Positions 37,157 to 45,367 of a DNA stretch of 64,000 bases are shown here, piece after piece (position 1 is the first letter of the stretch; the number at the start of each line of letters is the position of its first letter). Source of the DNA: Streptomyces flaveus (GTDB lineage Bacteria > Actinomycetota > Actinomycetes > Streptomycetales > Streptomycetaceae). Under the pieces are notes generated by a model. It worked only from the letters and a program-made list of their open reading frames with translations. It did not search any database and was not told the DNA's origin. The stretch is taken from positions 124,001-188,000 of the forward strand of contig NZ_BMPQ01000016.1 of the NCBI RefSeq assembly GCF_014647675.1, in the 5' to 3' direction. The position numbers were made by a program, and so were the translations under genes.

Positions 37157-39079
37157 ATGCCCGGGCAGCACACCCGTACCTCGCACTTCCAGCACGGCAT
37201 CGACCGGCGCGTGTTCTTGCGTAACTCCGTGGGCGTCTCGGCCGGGCTGGTTGCTGCTCCCGTGGTCGCCGCGTGGCCGGCCGCGGCGGCAGGCTCCCCT
37301 GCCAACTCCCCCGCCGCCTTTGTCGATTCGTACACCACCAACGTTGTCGCGAATCAGACCGCTGAGACCAACGCGGCGGTTCGCATCCTCGATGGTTTCG
37401 CCAAGGTCTGGAAGACGGGGGCCGCCTGGGACAGCGGCATGCCGCTCATGGCCGACGTCCTGCGCGCCAACATCCGCTACAGCGTGCGCGTCACCACCCA
37501 CCGCACCGACGCCGAGGCGAAGCTGGCCTTCATCCACGACCGCCAGCACCAGAGTTACGCGGTGATCGCCGGTCTTGGCCCCCTCGCCGACCTCTACAAG
37601 GCGGGCGCGAAGGCGGTCACCGGCATCACGTCCGCGCCGGACGGCGTCCCCGCGGGCAAGATCAACGACACGATCCCGGCCGACGCTCCCGCGGGTTCCG
37701 CGCTCGGCGCGGGCTCCCACGACTCGGAGCTGGGCAAGGTGGCGGAGCTGGTCGACACCGTGCGCGGCCCGTTCGCCTCGGGCAACCCCAGCAAGTTCGC
37801 GTACCAGTACCCGCGTCCCTGGCGGATGAACAAGGACAGCGAGGTCGTCGACACCGGCGAGAAGGACGCGCTGGGCTACCCGGTCTACGAGTCCGACGTG
37901 GTGGTCGTCCCGCAGTTGCTGAGGCAGCGGGCCGAGGTCCCGGCCGAGGACGGCGGCTTCCCCAGCGGACACACCAACGCGCTCCACCTGGCGGCGCTGG
38001 CGATGGCGTACGCGGTTCCCGAACGGTTCCAGGAGTTGGTGACCCGCGCCTTCGACGTCTCCCACACGCGCATCGTGTCGGGCATGCACTCCACCGTCGA
38101 CGTGATCGGCGGCCGGATCCTCGCCACGGCGCTCGCTGCCGCCGCGCTCGCCGACCCGAAGAACGCCGACCTCAAGGCGGCGGCCCGCGCCCAGGCCCTG
38201 GCCTACTTCCAGAAGGAGACCGGCACGAGTGCCGACACGCTGTACGAGTTCGCGCACTCGGCGGGCCTGGACGAGGACCCGTACGCGAGCCCCGCGCTCA
38301 ACTCGGCAGATGTCACCCCCAAGTTGACGTACGTCCTGCCCAAGCGGCCCTCGCACGACCGCATGACCGTCCCGAAGGGCGCCGAGGTCCTCCTCGAGAC
38401 ACGGCTGCCGTACCTCTCCGCCGCCCAGCGGCGCGAGGTTCTGCGGACGACGGCGCTGCCCGCCGGATACGTCCTGCTGGACGGCTTCGAGCGGTGGGGC
38501 CGGCTGAACCTCTTCGCCGCCGCCGACGGATACGGGACGTTCGACTCGGACGTGCGCGTCACGATGAACGCCGGCGACGGCGGCTTCTCCGCTGCCGACA
38601 CCTGGCGCAACGACATCGACGGTCGGGGCGCGCTGGTCAAGCGGGGCACCGGCACGCTGACCCTCACGGGAGCCAACGGCTACACCGGCGGCACCACGCT
38701 GGAGGAGGGCATCCTCGCGACCGGTTCACGGGACGCGCTCGGGTGCGGCGACGTACAGGTGCGGGGCGGCACGCTGCGTACGGCCTCGGCGCTCCGGGTG
38801 CGCGGCGCGTACACCCAGGCGTCCGGTACGACCCTCGACGTGACGCTCACCGACGACGGCGTACCGGCCCTGGCGGTGACGCGGCGCGTGCTCCTCGGCC
38901 GGGGCAGCACGCTCGTCATCCGGCTCGACAAGCAGCGGCCACCGAAGCCGGGCACCACGATCCCGGTCATCGACGCCCGTGTCCTGCAAGGCCGGTTCGG
39001 CCGCATCACGGTCGACGGCCACGACGCCGAGCCGGTGTTCACCGCCCGCGGTCTGTCCGTACGGCTCACTCGCACGTGA
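37157..39079 (+). CDS. Exported PAP2/vanadium-haloperoxidase-like phosphatase with autotransporter-type repeat
   Basis: This 640-residue protein has a Tat signal (DRRVFLRNSVGVSAG). The acid phosphatase/haloperoxidase motifs are GGFPSGHTNA (about 278) and SHTRIVSGMHSTVDVIGGR (about 312-330), which supply the phosphate- or vanadate-binding Arg, His and Asp. Residues about 490-640 include a passenger-associated repeat, GTGTLTLTGANGYTGGTTLE, normally seen in Gram-negative autotransporters; no beta-barrel follows. The likely activity is an extracellular phosphatase; haloperoxidase activity cannot be excluded. Its 3' end overlaps the convergent ATP-grasp gene by 14 bases. Confidence 0.82.
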   Translation: MPGQHTRTSHFQHGIDRRVFLRNSVGVSAGLVAAPVVAAWPAAAAGSPANSPAAFVDSYTTNVVANQTAETNAAVRILDGFAKVWKTGAAWDSGMPLMADVLRANIRYSVRVTTHRTDAEAKLAFIHDRQHQSYAVIAGLGPLADLYKAGAKAVTGITSAPDGVPAGKINDTIPADAPAGSALGAGSHDSELGKVAELVDTVRGPFASGNPSKFAYQYPRPWRMNKDSEVVDTGEKDALGYPVYESDVVVVPQLLRQRAEVPAEDGGFPSGHTNALHLAALAMAYAVPERFQELVTRAFDVSHTRIVSGMHSTVDVIGGRILATALAAAALADPKNADLKAAARAQALAYFQKETGTSADTLYEFAHSAGLDEDPYASPALNSADVTPKLTYVLPKRPSHDRMTVPKGAEVLLETRLPYLSAAQRREVLRTTALPAGYVLLDGFERWGRLNLFAAADGYGTFDSDVRVTMNAGDGGFSAADTWRNDIDGRGALVKRGTGTLTLTGANGYTGGTTLEEGILATGSRDALGCGDVQVRGGTLRTASALRVRGAYTQASGTTLDVTLTDDGVPALAVTRRVLLGRGSTLVIRLDKQRPPKPGTTIPVIDARVLQGRFGRITVDGHDAEPVFTARGLSVRLTRT

Positions 39080-40058
39080 CCGATTCGACGAAGACCTGGT
39101 CGTCGGGTGACGCCGGGTCTGGTGCGGGGGCGGCGAGCCAGTCGGCGACGGCGCGTGCGATCGGCTGCTCCGTCTCTATCTCCACAAAGCCGAACTGGCC
39201 CGCCTGGTTGCACTCGAGAAACCACCAGATGCCGTCGGCATCCTCGGCGAAGTCGAATGCGCCGTACGCGAGTTGGGCCTCCCGAAGATAGTCGTGCACG
39301 CTCGCGGCGACCCGCGGCGGCGTCTCGACCGGCTGCCAGGGTTCGGTGGAGGTGGCGAACCGGACGTCCACCTCCTCCGGATCGGCGCCTTGGCCGACCG
39401 CCTTGCGGGCGGCGAAGAACCGGTCGCCGACGCAGGTCAGCCGGATGTCGGCACGCTTGGCCACGCGCCGTTGGAGCAGTGTGGGGCCGAAGGCGACGGC
39501 CGAGAAGTCCGTCTCGGGTGCGACCCTGCTGGTCGGAACCGCCCTCGGCGGCTCCTGCGGGTGTGCGCCCGAGACGGGTTTGACCACCAGATCCGGGAAG
39601 CGTTCCGCGAAGTCGCGGGCGGCCTGCGGGAACGTGGTGATCAGCGTGGCGGGCACGGGAAGCCCGCAGCGCTGGGCGAGATGAAGCTGCCAGGGCTTGT
39701 GGCGGGCCTGGCGGGCCGCGTCGGGGTGGTTCATCCAGCGCGCGCCGGTGGAACGCAGCATGCCGTAGAGCGCCTGCGCGGACTCCTCGGTGAGCCAGGC
39801 GGACGGCTCGGCGACCCGCGTCGCGGGCACACCGGGCCTGCGGACCCAGACGGACCGCAGACCGCTCATGGTCACCAGCCGGCCACCGGCGGACAGATGG
39901 CCGCGGAAGGAGCCGTGCACGAACTCTCCCGACAGGGCCACGCCTCCGGGCAGGTCCGCGGGGTCGAGGCGGACGACCGGGACACCCGTCCCGTCCAGTC
40001 GCGCCACCACCATGTCCGCGGTTACATCCTGTTCGCACGTCAGGATCAGAACCGTCAT
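39066..40058 (-). CDS. tgmB: ATP-grasp ribosomal peptide maturase
   Basis: This 330-residue ATP-grasp ligase is of the TgmB group that acts on short ribosomal precursors. It has the N-terminal pre-ATP-grasp domain (VLILTCEQDVTADMVV) and a central grasp with HKPWQLHLAQRCGLPVPATL and FPDLVVKPVSGAHP, and it ends with the metal region FLECNQAGQFGFVE. By family knowledge it forms ester or amide links between side-chain hydroxyls or amines and acidic side chains. The ATG at 40058 is 16 bases past the precursor stop; an upstream ATG would add 30 residues overlapping that gene. Confidence 0.87.
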   Translation of the reverse strand: MTVLILTCEQDVTADMVVARLDGTGVPVVRLDPADLPGGVALSGEFVHGSFRGHLSAGGRLVTMSGLRSVWVRRPGVPATRVAEPSAWLTEESAQALYGMLRSTGARWMNHPDAARQARHKPWQLHLAQRCGLPVPATLITTFPQAARDFAERFPDLVVKPVSGAHPQEPPRAVPTSRVAPETDFSAVAFGPTLLQRRVAKRADIRLTCVGDRFFAARKAVGQGADPEEVDVRFATSTEPWQPVETPPRVAASVHDYLREAQLAYGAFDFAEDADGIWWFLECNQAGQFGFVEIETEQPIARAVADWLAAPAPDPASPDDQVFVESVTCE

Positions 40059-40074
40059 CGTCGCGGGTCCGTCT

Positions 40075-40266
40075 TCAGTCGTCGAAGTGGGTCTTCGAGC
40101 CCGCTGTGGACGTCGTGGCCCCCAGTTCCCGCAACACGGCGTAGTCATGAGCGGCGAGCCGCCCGTCGGGCAGGACGTTCAACTGCAGTCTGGAGTCATA
40201 GGCGTACGGAACGCTGACCTCCAACTGCTGGGCCGGACGTGCATAGTTGAGCGCGAACGGTCGCAT
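40075..40266 (-). CDS. tgmA: ATP-grasp-modified RiPP precursor peptide
   Basis: This 63-residue precursor begins MRPFALNYARP, the conserved leader of TgmA-type peptides. A middle segment YDSRLQLNVLPDGRLA precedes a Thr/Ser-rich C-terminus (TTSTAGSKTHFDD, residues 51-63). Hydroxyl residues T51, T52, S53, T54, S57 and T59 followed by D62 and D63 supply donors and acceptors for omega-ester or amide cross-links. AAGGAGA lies at proper distance before the ATG. It is followed directly by the ligase; no methyltransferase or exporter is adjacent. Confidence 0.85.
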   Translation of the reverse strand: MRPFALNYARPAQQLEVSVPYAYDSRLQLNVLPDGRLAAHDYAVLRELGATTSTAGSKTHFDD

Positions 40267-40683
40267 TGGTTCTCCTTGCTCGGTGCTTTCCGGTCAAGCG
40301 GATCGTGACGCTCCGGCGTCATGATGCCCGACGGGTCTGCTGGGCTTCCACGGAGATATACGAATCGAACTGTCGAATGGTTGCTTCACGCTGTGTAATC
40401 AATCGCGCCGTTCGGCTTCAAGCCCCCGTCCGGCTCGGCCGCTCACTTCATGCATGGGGCATCCATCCGCCTTCTATGACGTATACCCGGGCCTCGCGGA
40501 TCCGGTCTTCGGGCGCACTTCAGCGCTCCGGCGCACACCGCGACGCCTCACGCGTCACACGCGTCCCTGCAGCACCTCCGGTATGCGGGCAGTCGTCGTC
40601 GACCTCGCGAATCCGCAGGTCGGCGATAGGTTTCACTGGAACAGCACAGGAACCACATCTCCTTCCTCGAACGGGAGCGGACG
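40267..40683. other. 417-base divergent spacer between tgmA and the serine hydrolase
   Basis: No gene is supported. An AT-richer stretch around 40350-40400 (with GATATACGAAT, a TATA-like element on the minus strand) is the likely promoter for the RiPP genes. A GGGAGCGG ribosome site precedes the hydrolase ATG. Nothing else recognisable. Confidence 0.5.
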
Positions 40684-41928
40684 ATGAGCGAGTTGCGACA
40701 AGAGGTGGAACCGGCCGAGGTCGGCCTTGATCCGGCGGCCCTGCGACGGCTGGACGAACACTTCGCCCGCCTCGTCGACGACGGCCGTTTGCCCGGGTAC
40801 CTCATCTCGGTTGCCCGTCACGGCTGTGTCGCACATCTCACTTCGTACGGCCTCCGAGACCGGGAGGCCGGGCTGCCGGTCGGGACGGACACGATCTGGC
40901 GGATCTACTCGATGACCAAGCCGATCGCCTCCGTCGCGGCCCTGATGCTCCAGGAGGAGGGCCTGCTCGACCTCGACGACCCGGTGGCCCGCCATCTGCC
41001 GGCCTTCGCCGAGCCCCGGGTGTACGTCGACGGCAGCGGCCCGGACCTCAGAACCCGCCCCGCCGATGGGCCCATCCGGATCCGGCATCTGCTGACCCAC
41101 ACCGCGGGGCTGACGTTCGGCTTCTACCACGCACATCCCGTGGACGCCGCGTACCGGGCCGCCGGGGTGGAACGGGCGGAGCCACCGGACGCGGACCTGG
41201 CCGAGGCCTGCGAGCTGTTCGCGAGCCTGCCGCTCCAGTTCGAGCCGGGGACACAGTGGAACTACTCGGTCGCGACCACGGTGCTCGGGCGCGTGATGGA
41301 GGTGGTGTCCGGGATGTCACTGGACGCGTTCCTCGCCGAGCGGGTCTTTCGGCCGTTGGGGATGACGGACGCGGGGTTCTGGGTTCCCGAGGACCGGGCC
41401 GACCGGCTGGCCGTTCTGTACGCCGAGAGCGACGGGGGCGACGAGGACGGTGGCGGCAAGGGCGGCATCGTACGGAGCCCTGAGCAGCCGGGACGCAGCC
41501 GTCCGCGGCTGCTGTCCGGCAACGGCGGCCTGGTGGCGAGCGCGCACGACTACCACCGCTTCATCGAATTCCTCCACCACGGCGGCGAGTTGGACGGCAC
41601 CCGGCTCCTGTCCCCCCAGACCGTGGCCACGATGCTCTCCAACCACCTCCCCGCCGACCTCCGCACCTTCGGCAGCCCCGTCCACGACTTCCCCGGCAAC
41701 GCGGGCGTCGGCTTCGGCTTCGGCGTCTCGGTCGTGATCGACCCGGCTCGTACGGAGTCACCGGCCGGCCCCGGCCTGTACGGCTGGTCCGGCGCGGCCG
41801 GCACGACCTTCTGGGTCGACCCGCAGCACGACCTGACCGTGCAGTTCCTGACCCAGGTACGACCGACGGCGGGGCCGACGTGGTTCGCGGATCTGAGGCG
41901 GCTGGTGCACGAAGTGGTCGTCGGCTGA
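40684..41928 (+). CDS. Serine hydrolase, beta-lactamase/esterase family VIII type
   Basis: This 414-residue protein has no signal peptide. It shows the S76-x-x-K79 nucleophile motif (YSMTK) and Y194 in WNYSVATT; this replaces the Y-x-N of true class C beta-lactamases and fits family VIII carboxylesterases. The final motif is a GWSGAAGT-like segment near residue 360 in place of KTG. It probably hydrolyses an ester or a small amide in the cytoplasm. It diverges from the RiPP genes with no proven link. Confidence 0.85.
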   Translation: MSELRQEVEPAEVGLDPAALRRLDEHFARLVDDGRLPGYLISVARHGCVAHLTSYGLRDREAGLPVGTDTIWRIYSMTKPIASVAALMLQEEGLLDLDDPVARHLPAFAEPRVYVDGSGPDLRTRPADGPIRIRHLLTHTAGLTFGFYHAHPVDAAYRAAGVERAEPPDADLAEACELFASLPLQFEPGTQWNYSVATTVLGRVMEVVSGMSLDAFLAERVFRPLGMTDAGFWVPEDRADRLAVLYAESDGGDEDGGGKGGIVRSPEQPGRSRPRLLSGNGGLVASAHDYHRFIEFLHHGGELDGTRLLSPQTVATMLSNHLPADLRTFGSPVHDFPGNAGVGFGFGVSVVIDPARTESPAGPGLYGWSGAAGTTFWVDPQHDLTVQFLTQVRPTAGPTWFADLRRLVHEVVVG

Positions 41929-42004
41929 GGTGAGTTGAACAGGCCGAGCACTTCCGAGGTCCGCTGACGGGGCGGATCGTGGCAGGGCTACGAGTCACGG
42001 GCCG

Positions 42005-43174
42005 TCAGTTCTTGGCGCGCATGCTGTCCAGAGTGAAGTCGATCCCGTCCTGGCTCAGTCTCGCCAGCCATTCCTCGGACCGCTCCGGTGTCTCGGCCGC
42101 ACGGCTCAGCCCGGGCGGCAGGGTTCCGGCAAGGACCTTGCGGACGCCCAGCGCCAGCGTGCGTGACACGCACCGGGCCATCGCGCTTTCCTGCGCGTTC
42201 CCCTCCATGTCCAGCAGGTAGCGCCCCGACCAGCTCCGGCCCGAGTCCGCGCGTACGTCGAGGGAGACGGCCAGGACGACGCGGTCGCGGTCGGCGTCCG
42301 TGGTCGGGTAGCGGGCCGCCAGCTCCTGGGCGAGCGCGGCGATGCGCTCGTCGTCGCCGTGCTTCAGTTCCTCGAAGACGGGTTGCCAGGCTTCGAGCCA
42401 GCCGGACAGACGGAGGGTGCCGCGGACGAAGGTCCGGGGTTTCCATGCCTGAGGCAGGTCGTACTGGTCGACGAACGGGATGCTGTCGCGGTTCGGGTAG
42501 ACCTCGAAGGGTTCGGCGTCCACCAGGTGGGTGCGGGTGGCTTCCCAGGGGCGGACGGCTGTCGTCTCCTCGCCGTACTCGATGTAGCGGGCGGGTGAGC
42601 GCAGGGCGTTCAGGACGCCTGCGGGGGCCCAACTGAAGCGGTACTTGAAGTCGTTGGGGACGGCGGGGATGCCGCCGCAGTACGAGGTGAGGCTGACCTC
42701 GGCGGTCGTGTCGGCGCCGATCTCCGTCCGTGCGCGGGCGATGAGGCCCTGGGCGAAGAGGTGGTCGATGCCCGGGTCGAGGCCCGACTCGGTGAGGACG
42801 ACGATGCCCGCGGCGACCGCGGCAGGGACCTGGTCCAGGACCGCCTCGGACACGTAACTCGAGCAGGCGAAGTGGGCCTGGTGCGCCACGCAGGCGGCCA
42901 GCAGCGGGCCGTGTTCCGGGGCCGGGAGCATGGAGACCACGATGTCGCCGGGTGCCAGTTCGGCGGCGAGTGCGGGGAGCGTGTACGCGCGGGGCTCGGC
43001 GCGGCCGGTGAGGCCGAGCGCCGAGAGGCTCTGGGCCGCCCGCTCCTCGGTGCGGTGCCACAGGCGTACGCGGTCGGCGGTGTCGCACAAGGTGGCAAGG
43101 CCGCTGCCCGTGGACAGGCCCGCGCCGATCCAGTGCACGGTGCCGGATGCGGGCACGACGGCTGCCTCAGGCAT
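42005..43174 (-). CDS. LYS9-type saccharopine dehydrogenase family protein
   Basis: This 389-residue protein begins with a Rossmann motif (HWIGAGLSTGSGLATL) and contains TESGLDPGIDHL and SYCGGIPAVPNDFKYRFSW, which are hallmarks of the glutamate-forming saccharopine dehydrogenase/LYS9 family. The ATG at 43174 overlaps the stop of the LYS1-type gene by 8 bases, so the two are coupled. Together they could split or build saccharopine-like amino-acid conjugates between lysine, 2-oxoglutarate, glutamate and aminoadipate semialdehyde. A different opine-like substrate is possible. Confidence 0.8.
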   Translation of the reverse strand: MPEAAVVPASGTVHWIGAGLSTGSGLATLCDTADRVRLWHRTEERAAQSLSALGLTGRAEPRAYTLPALAAELAPGDIVVSMLPAPEHGPLLAACVAHQAHFACSSYVSEAVLDQVPAAVAAGIVVLTESGLDPGIDHLFAQGLIARARTEIGADTTAEVSLTSYCGGIPAVPNDFKYRFSWAPAGVLNALRSPARYIEYGEETTAVRPWEATRTHLVDAEPFEVYPNRDSIPFVDQYDLPQAWKPRTFVRGTLRLSGWLEAWQPVFEELKHGDDERIAALAQELAARYPTTDADRDRVVLAVSLDVRADSGRSWSGRYLLDMEGNAQESAMARCVSRTLALGVRKVLAGTLPPGLSRAAETPERSEEWLARLSQDGIDFTLDSMRAKN

Positions 43175-44228
43175 GGTCGGACTCCCCGTTCTCCAGGCCG
43201 AGTTCACGGCAGGTCTCGTGGAACCGGTCCAGACAGCGCCCCCATGCCCCGGCAACCCCGAACTCCATCAGCTGCGGCGCCAGCAGCGCCGAGAAGTCCG
43301 TGCTCGCCTCCTCGGGCAGCAGGGACGGCAGGTTGTCAATGGCGATGAGGTCGAGGGCGGGCCGTTCGTGGAGGCGGCGTACGGGATCCGTCCAGTCCGT
43401 GACCGTGTCGTAGACCGGGAGGACGTTGTAGGGGGAGCCGACGTCGCAGGTCACGTCGCACACCGTGCGCAGGCCCCGGCGTGGTTCGGCCAGGTCCTTG
43501 TCGGTGAGGAAGGGGGTGACGGGGCCGGTGCTGAGCACGCAGTTGACCATCAACTCATGGTCCAGCAGGGCCTGTCGGTCCAGGTCACGGGTCTCGGCGA
43601 GATCCCAGCAGGTGGGGTCGAGCCCGGCCTCCATGAGCGCGGCCCGCGCGCCCCGCCCGGAGCGGCCCAGTGCGCCGATCACGAGCGAGCTGAACTGCGC
43701 GTCGTCCGGGCGGGGTTGGAGTTCGGCGTCCAGTTCGTCCTTCGACGTCGGCCGCAGCGGGGCCGTCAGCCTGCCCCGGTGGTGGAGTACGGCGAGGGCG
43801 GCGCCCACATATCCGGCCCAGTAGCCGAAGGCGGCGAGCCTGCGGCCGTTGTCGTCCACCAGGTACTCGAGGTCGAACAGCGCCCCGCCCCCGGCGACGA
43901 ACCGGCGCAGCAGCGCCTCGGCCCCGGGCTGCCCTTTGTACGCGTGCCCGAAGAAGACGTGCCGGTGCCGCAACTCGCCTGGTTCCTCGGGGAGTTCCTT
44001 GAGGCCGACGACGACCGCGTCGAGGGGTGCGACGGTCCAGGAGTACGGCTCGACGACACGGCACCCGGCCGCCTCGTACGCCTCGACGGGGAAGATCCGC
44101 TGCGGGGACCTCTCGACGGTCACCGTCACGCCGTTCTCGACGAGCCGCCGCGCGTCGGACGGCACGACGGGGGTGCGCCGCTCGGTCGTGCGGGTCTCGT
44201 GGCGCAGCCACAGGTGGAGCTCGGTCAT
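43167..44228 (-). CDS. LYS1-type saccharopine dehydrogenase (lysine-forming family)
   Basis: This 353-residue protein aligns with fungal LYS1. RHETRTTERRTPVVPSDARRL holds the N-terminal substrate-binding region, followed by VVGLKELPEE and FFGHAYKGQPG, which carry the catalytic Lys and His seen in yeast LYS1, and GGGALFDLEYLVDDNGRR. The C-terminal half carries GALGRSGRGARAALMEAG, a nucleotide-binding turn. The start overlaps the end of a 29-residue ORF (ATGA). An intact lysine-forming saccharopine dehydrogenase beside a LYS9-type gene is uncommon in Streptomyces. Confidence 0.82.
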   Translation of the reverse strand: MTELHLWLRHETRTTERRTPVVPSDARRLVENGVTVTVERSPQRIFPVEAYEAAGCRVVEPYSWTVAPLDAVVVGLKELPEEPGELRHRHVFFGHAYKGQPGAEALLRRFVAGGGALFDLEYLVDDNGRRLAAFGYWAGYVGAALAVLHHRGRLTAPLRPTSKDELDAELQPRPDDAQFSSLVIGALGRSGRGARAALMEAGLDPTCWDLAETRDLDRQALLDHELMVNCVLSTGPVTPFLTDKDLAEPRRGLRTVCDVTCDVGSPYNVLPVYDTVTDWTDPVRRLHERPALDLIAIDNLPSLLPEEASTDFSALLAPQLMEFGVAGAWGRCLDRFHETCRELGLENGESDHA

Positions 44229-44314
44229 ACGCGGTTGACCTCCGGTCGCGGGGCGTCGGCGGCGAACCCTTCGGCACGCAGCGGGGTGATGTCCACGAAG
44301 GGATCATGCCTCAT
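44225..44314 (-). CDS. Tiny ORF coupled to the saccharopine dehydrogenase pair
   Basis: An ATG at 44314 opens 29 codons (starts MRHDPFVDITPL) and ends in a TGA that overlaps the ATG of the LYS1-type gene. A GGGGTAGGGGG purine stretch precedes it, starting right after the stop of the ornithine-cyclodeaminase-like gene 10 bases upstream. The tight packing on both sides suggests it is translated, possibly as a coupling peptide. No similarity is recognised, and it may be only a spacer with an accidental frame. Confidence 0.35.
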   Translation of the reverse strand: MRHDPFVDITPLRAEGFAADAPRPEVNRV

Positions 44315-44324
44315 CAGAAGCCCC

Positions 44325-45308
44325 CTACCCCAGGCCGGCCTTCCTGGCTGCGTCGATCACCGCCCAGGCCGCGGCGGCGTCCTGGATGCCGAGGCCGACG
44401 CTGTTGTAGTAGACGATGTCGTCGGGGCTCGTACGTCCCTCGCGTCGGCCCGTGAGGACACCGCCGAGCGGAATCAGGTCCTCGGCCGCGAGCAGGCCGG
44501 AACGCAGCGCGTCCACCACGGGCCCGGCGTGGCTCGCCGCGGTGTCCGGGTCGTCGACGACCACCGCCGCGGCCCGCCGTACGACCTCGGCGTCGACCTC
44601 GCTGCGGGTCCGCTCGAAGGACCCCACGCTCACCACCGTGCAGCCGGGCGCCAGCCACTCGCCCCGCACCACGGGCGTGCTGCTGAGCGTGCAGGCGGCG
44701 ACCATGGGCAGCCCGGACACGGCCTCCTCGGCCGAGGCGACGGCCTTGGCGGCGATACCGAGTTCGGCCGCCAGCAGCCCGGCCGCCCGCTCGCGGCGCG
44801 CCGGGGTCGGACTCCACACGCGTACGGCCCGCAGGTCCCGCACCCGGGCCACCGCCCGCGCATGGGCCAGCGCCTGGGTGCCCGAGCCGATCAGACCCAG
44901 CTCCGCGCTGTCGGCGGTGGCCAGCGCGTCGAAGGCCACCGCGCTACCCGCGGCCGTACGCAGCGTCGTCACCGCCGTGCCGTCCATGACGGCGACCAGG
45001 CGGCCGGTCACCGGGTCGAGCGCGTTGATCACCGCGTGCACGGTCGGCAGCCCGGCCGCCGCGTTGCCCGGATTGACGCTGCCGAACTTGGCGACGGCCC
45101 CGGTGTCCGCGGACAGCCGCGCCACGTACGCCAGCACGACACTGTCGTCGAACCCGCTCGGCTCCATGATCTTTCCGGGCACGTCGGCGGTGCCGTCGCC
45201 GAGCGCCGTGAAGGCCACGCGCTGGGACGCGATGGCCGCGTCGATGCTCAGCAGCTGCGTGACCTGGTGTCCGGAGAGGTAAAGGACGACGTCATCTGTG
45301 TCTGTCAT
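44325..45308 (-). CDS. Ornithine cyclodeaminase / mu-crystallin family protein
   Basis: This 327-residue NAD-dependent enzyme has GLIGSGTQALAHARAVARVR as nucleotide-binding motif (about residue 138), an N-terminal substrate domain with KFGSVNPGN, and DIVYYNSVGLGIQD near the end. The family includes ornithine and lysine cyclodeaminases, ketimine reductases and alanine dehydrogenases. Next to a saccharopine dehydrogenase pair, a role on lysine-derived cyclic imines (piperideine or pipecolate) is an attractive inference. It lies 59 bases after the cyclohydrolase stop. Confidence 0.8.
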   Translation of the reverse strand: MTDTDDVVLYLSGHQVTQLLSIDAAIASQRVAFTALGDGTADVPGKIMEPSGFDDSVVLAYVARLSADTGAVAKFGSVNPGNAAAGLPTVHAVINALDPVTGRLVAVMDGTAVTTLRTAAGSAVAFDALATADSAELGLIGSGTQALAHARAVARVRDLRAVRVWSPTPARRERAAGLLAAELGIAAKAVASAEEAVSGLPMVAACTLSSTPVVRGEWLAPGCTVVSVGSFERTRSEVDAEVVRRAAAVVVDDPDTAASHAGPVVDALRSGLLAAEDLIPLGGVLTGRREGRTSPDDIVYYNSVGLGIQDAAAAWAVIDAARKAGLG

Positions 45309-45367
45309 CCCTTGTTCCTATCCGGGATCCGGGCCGCCGCGCCATTCAGGAGCAGTTCAGGATCAGT

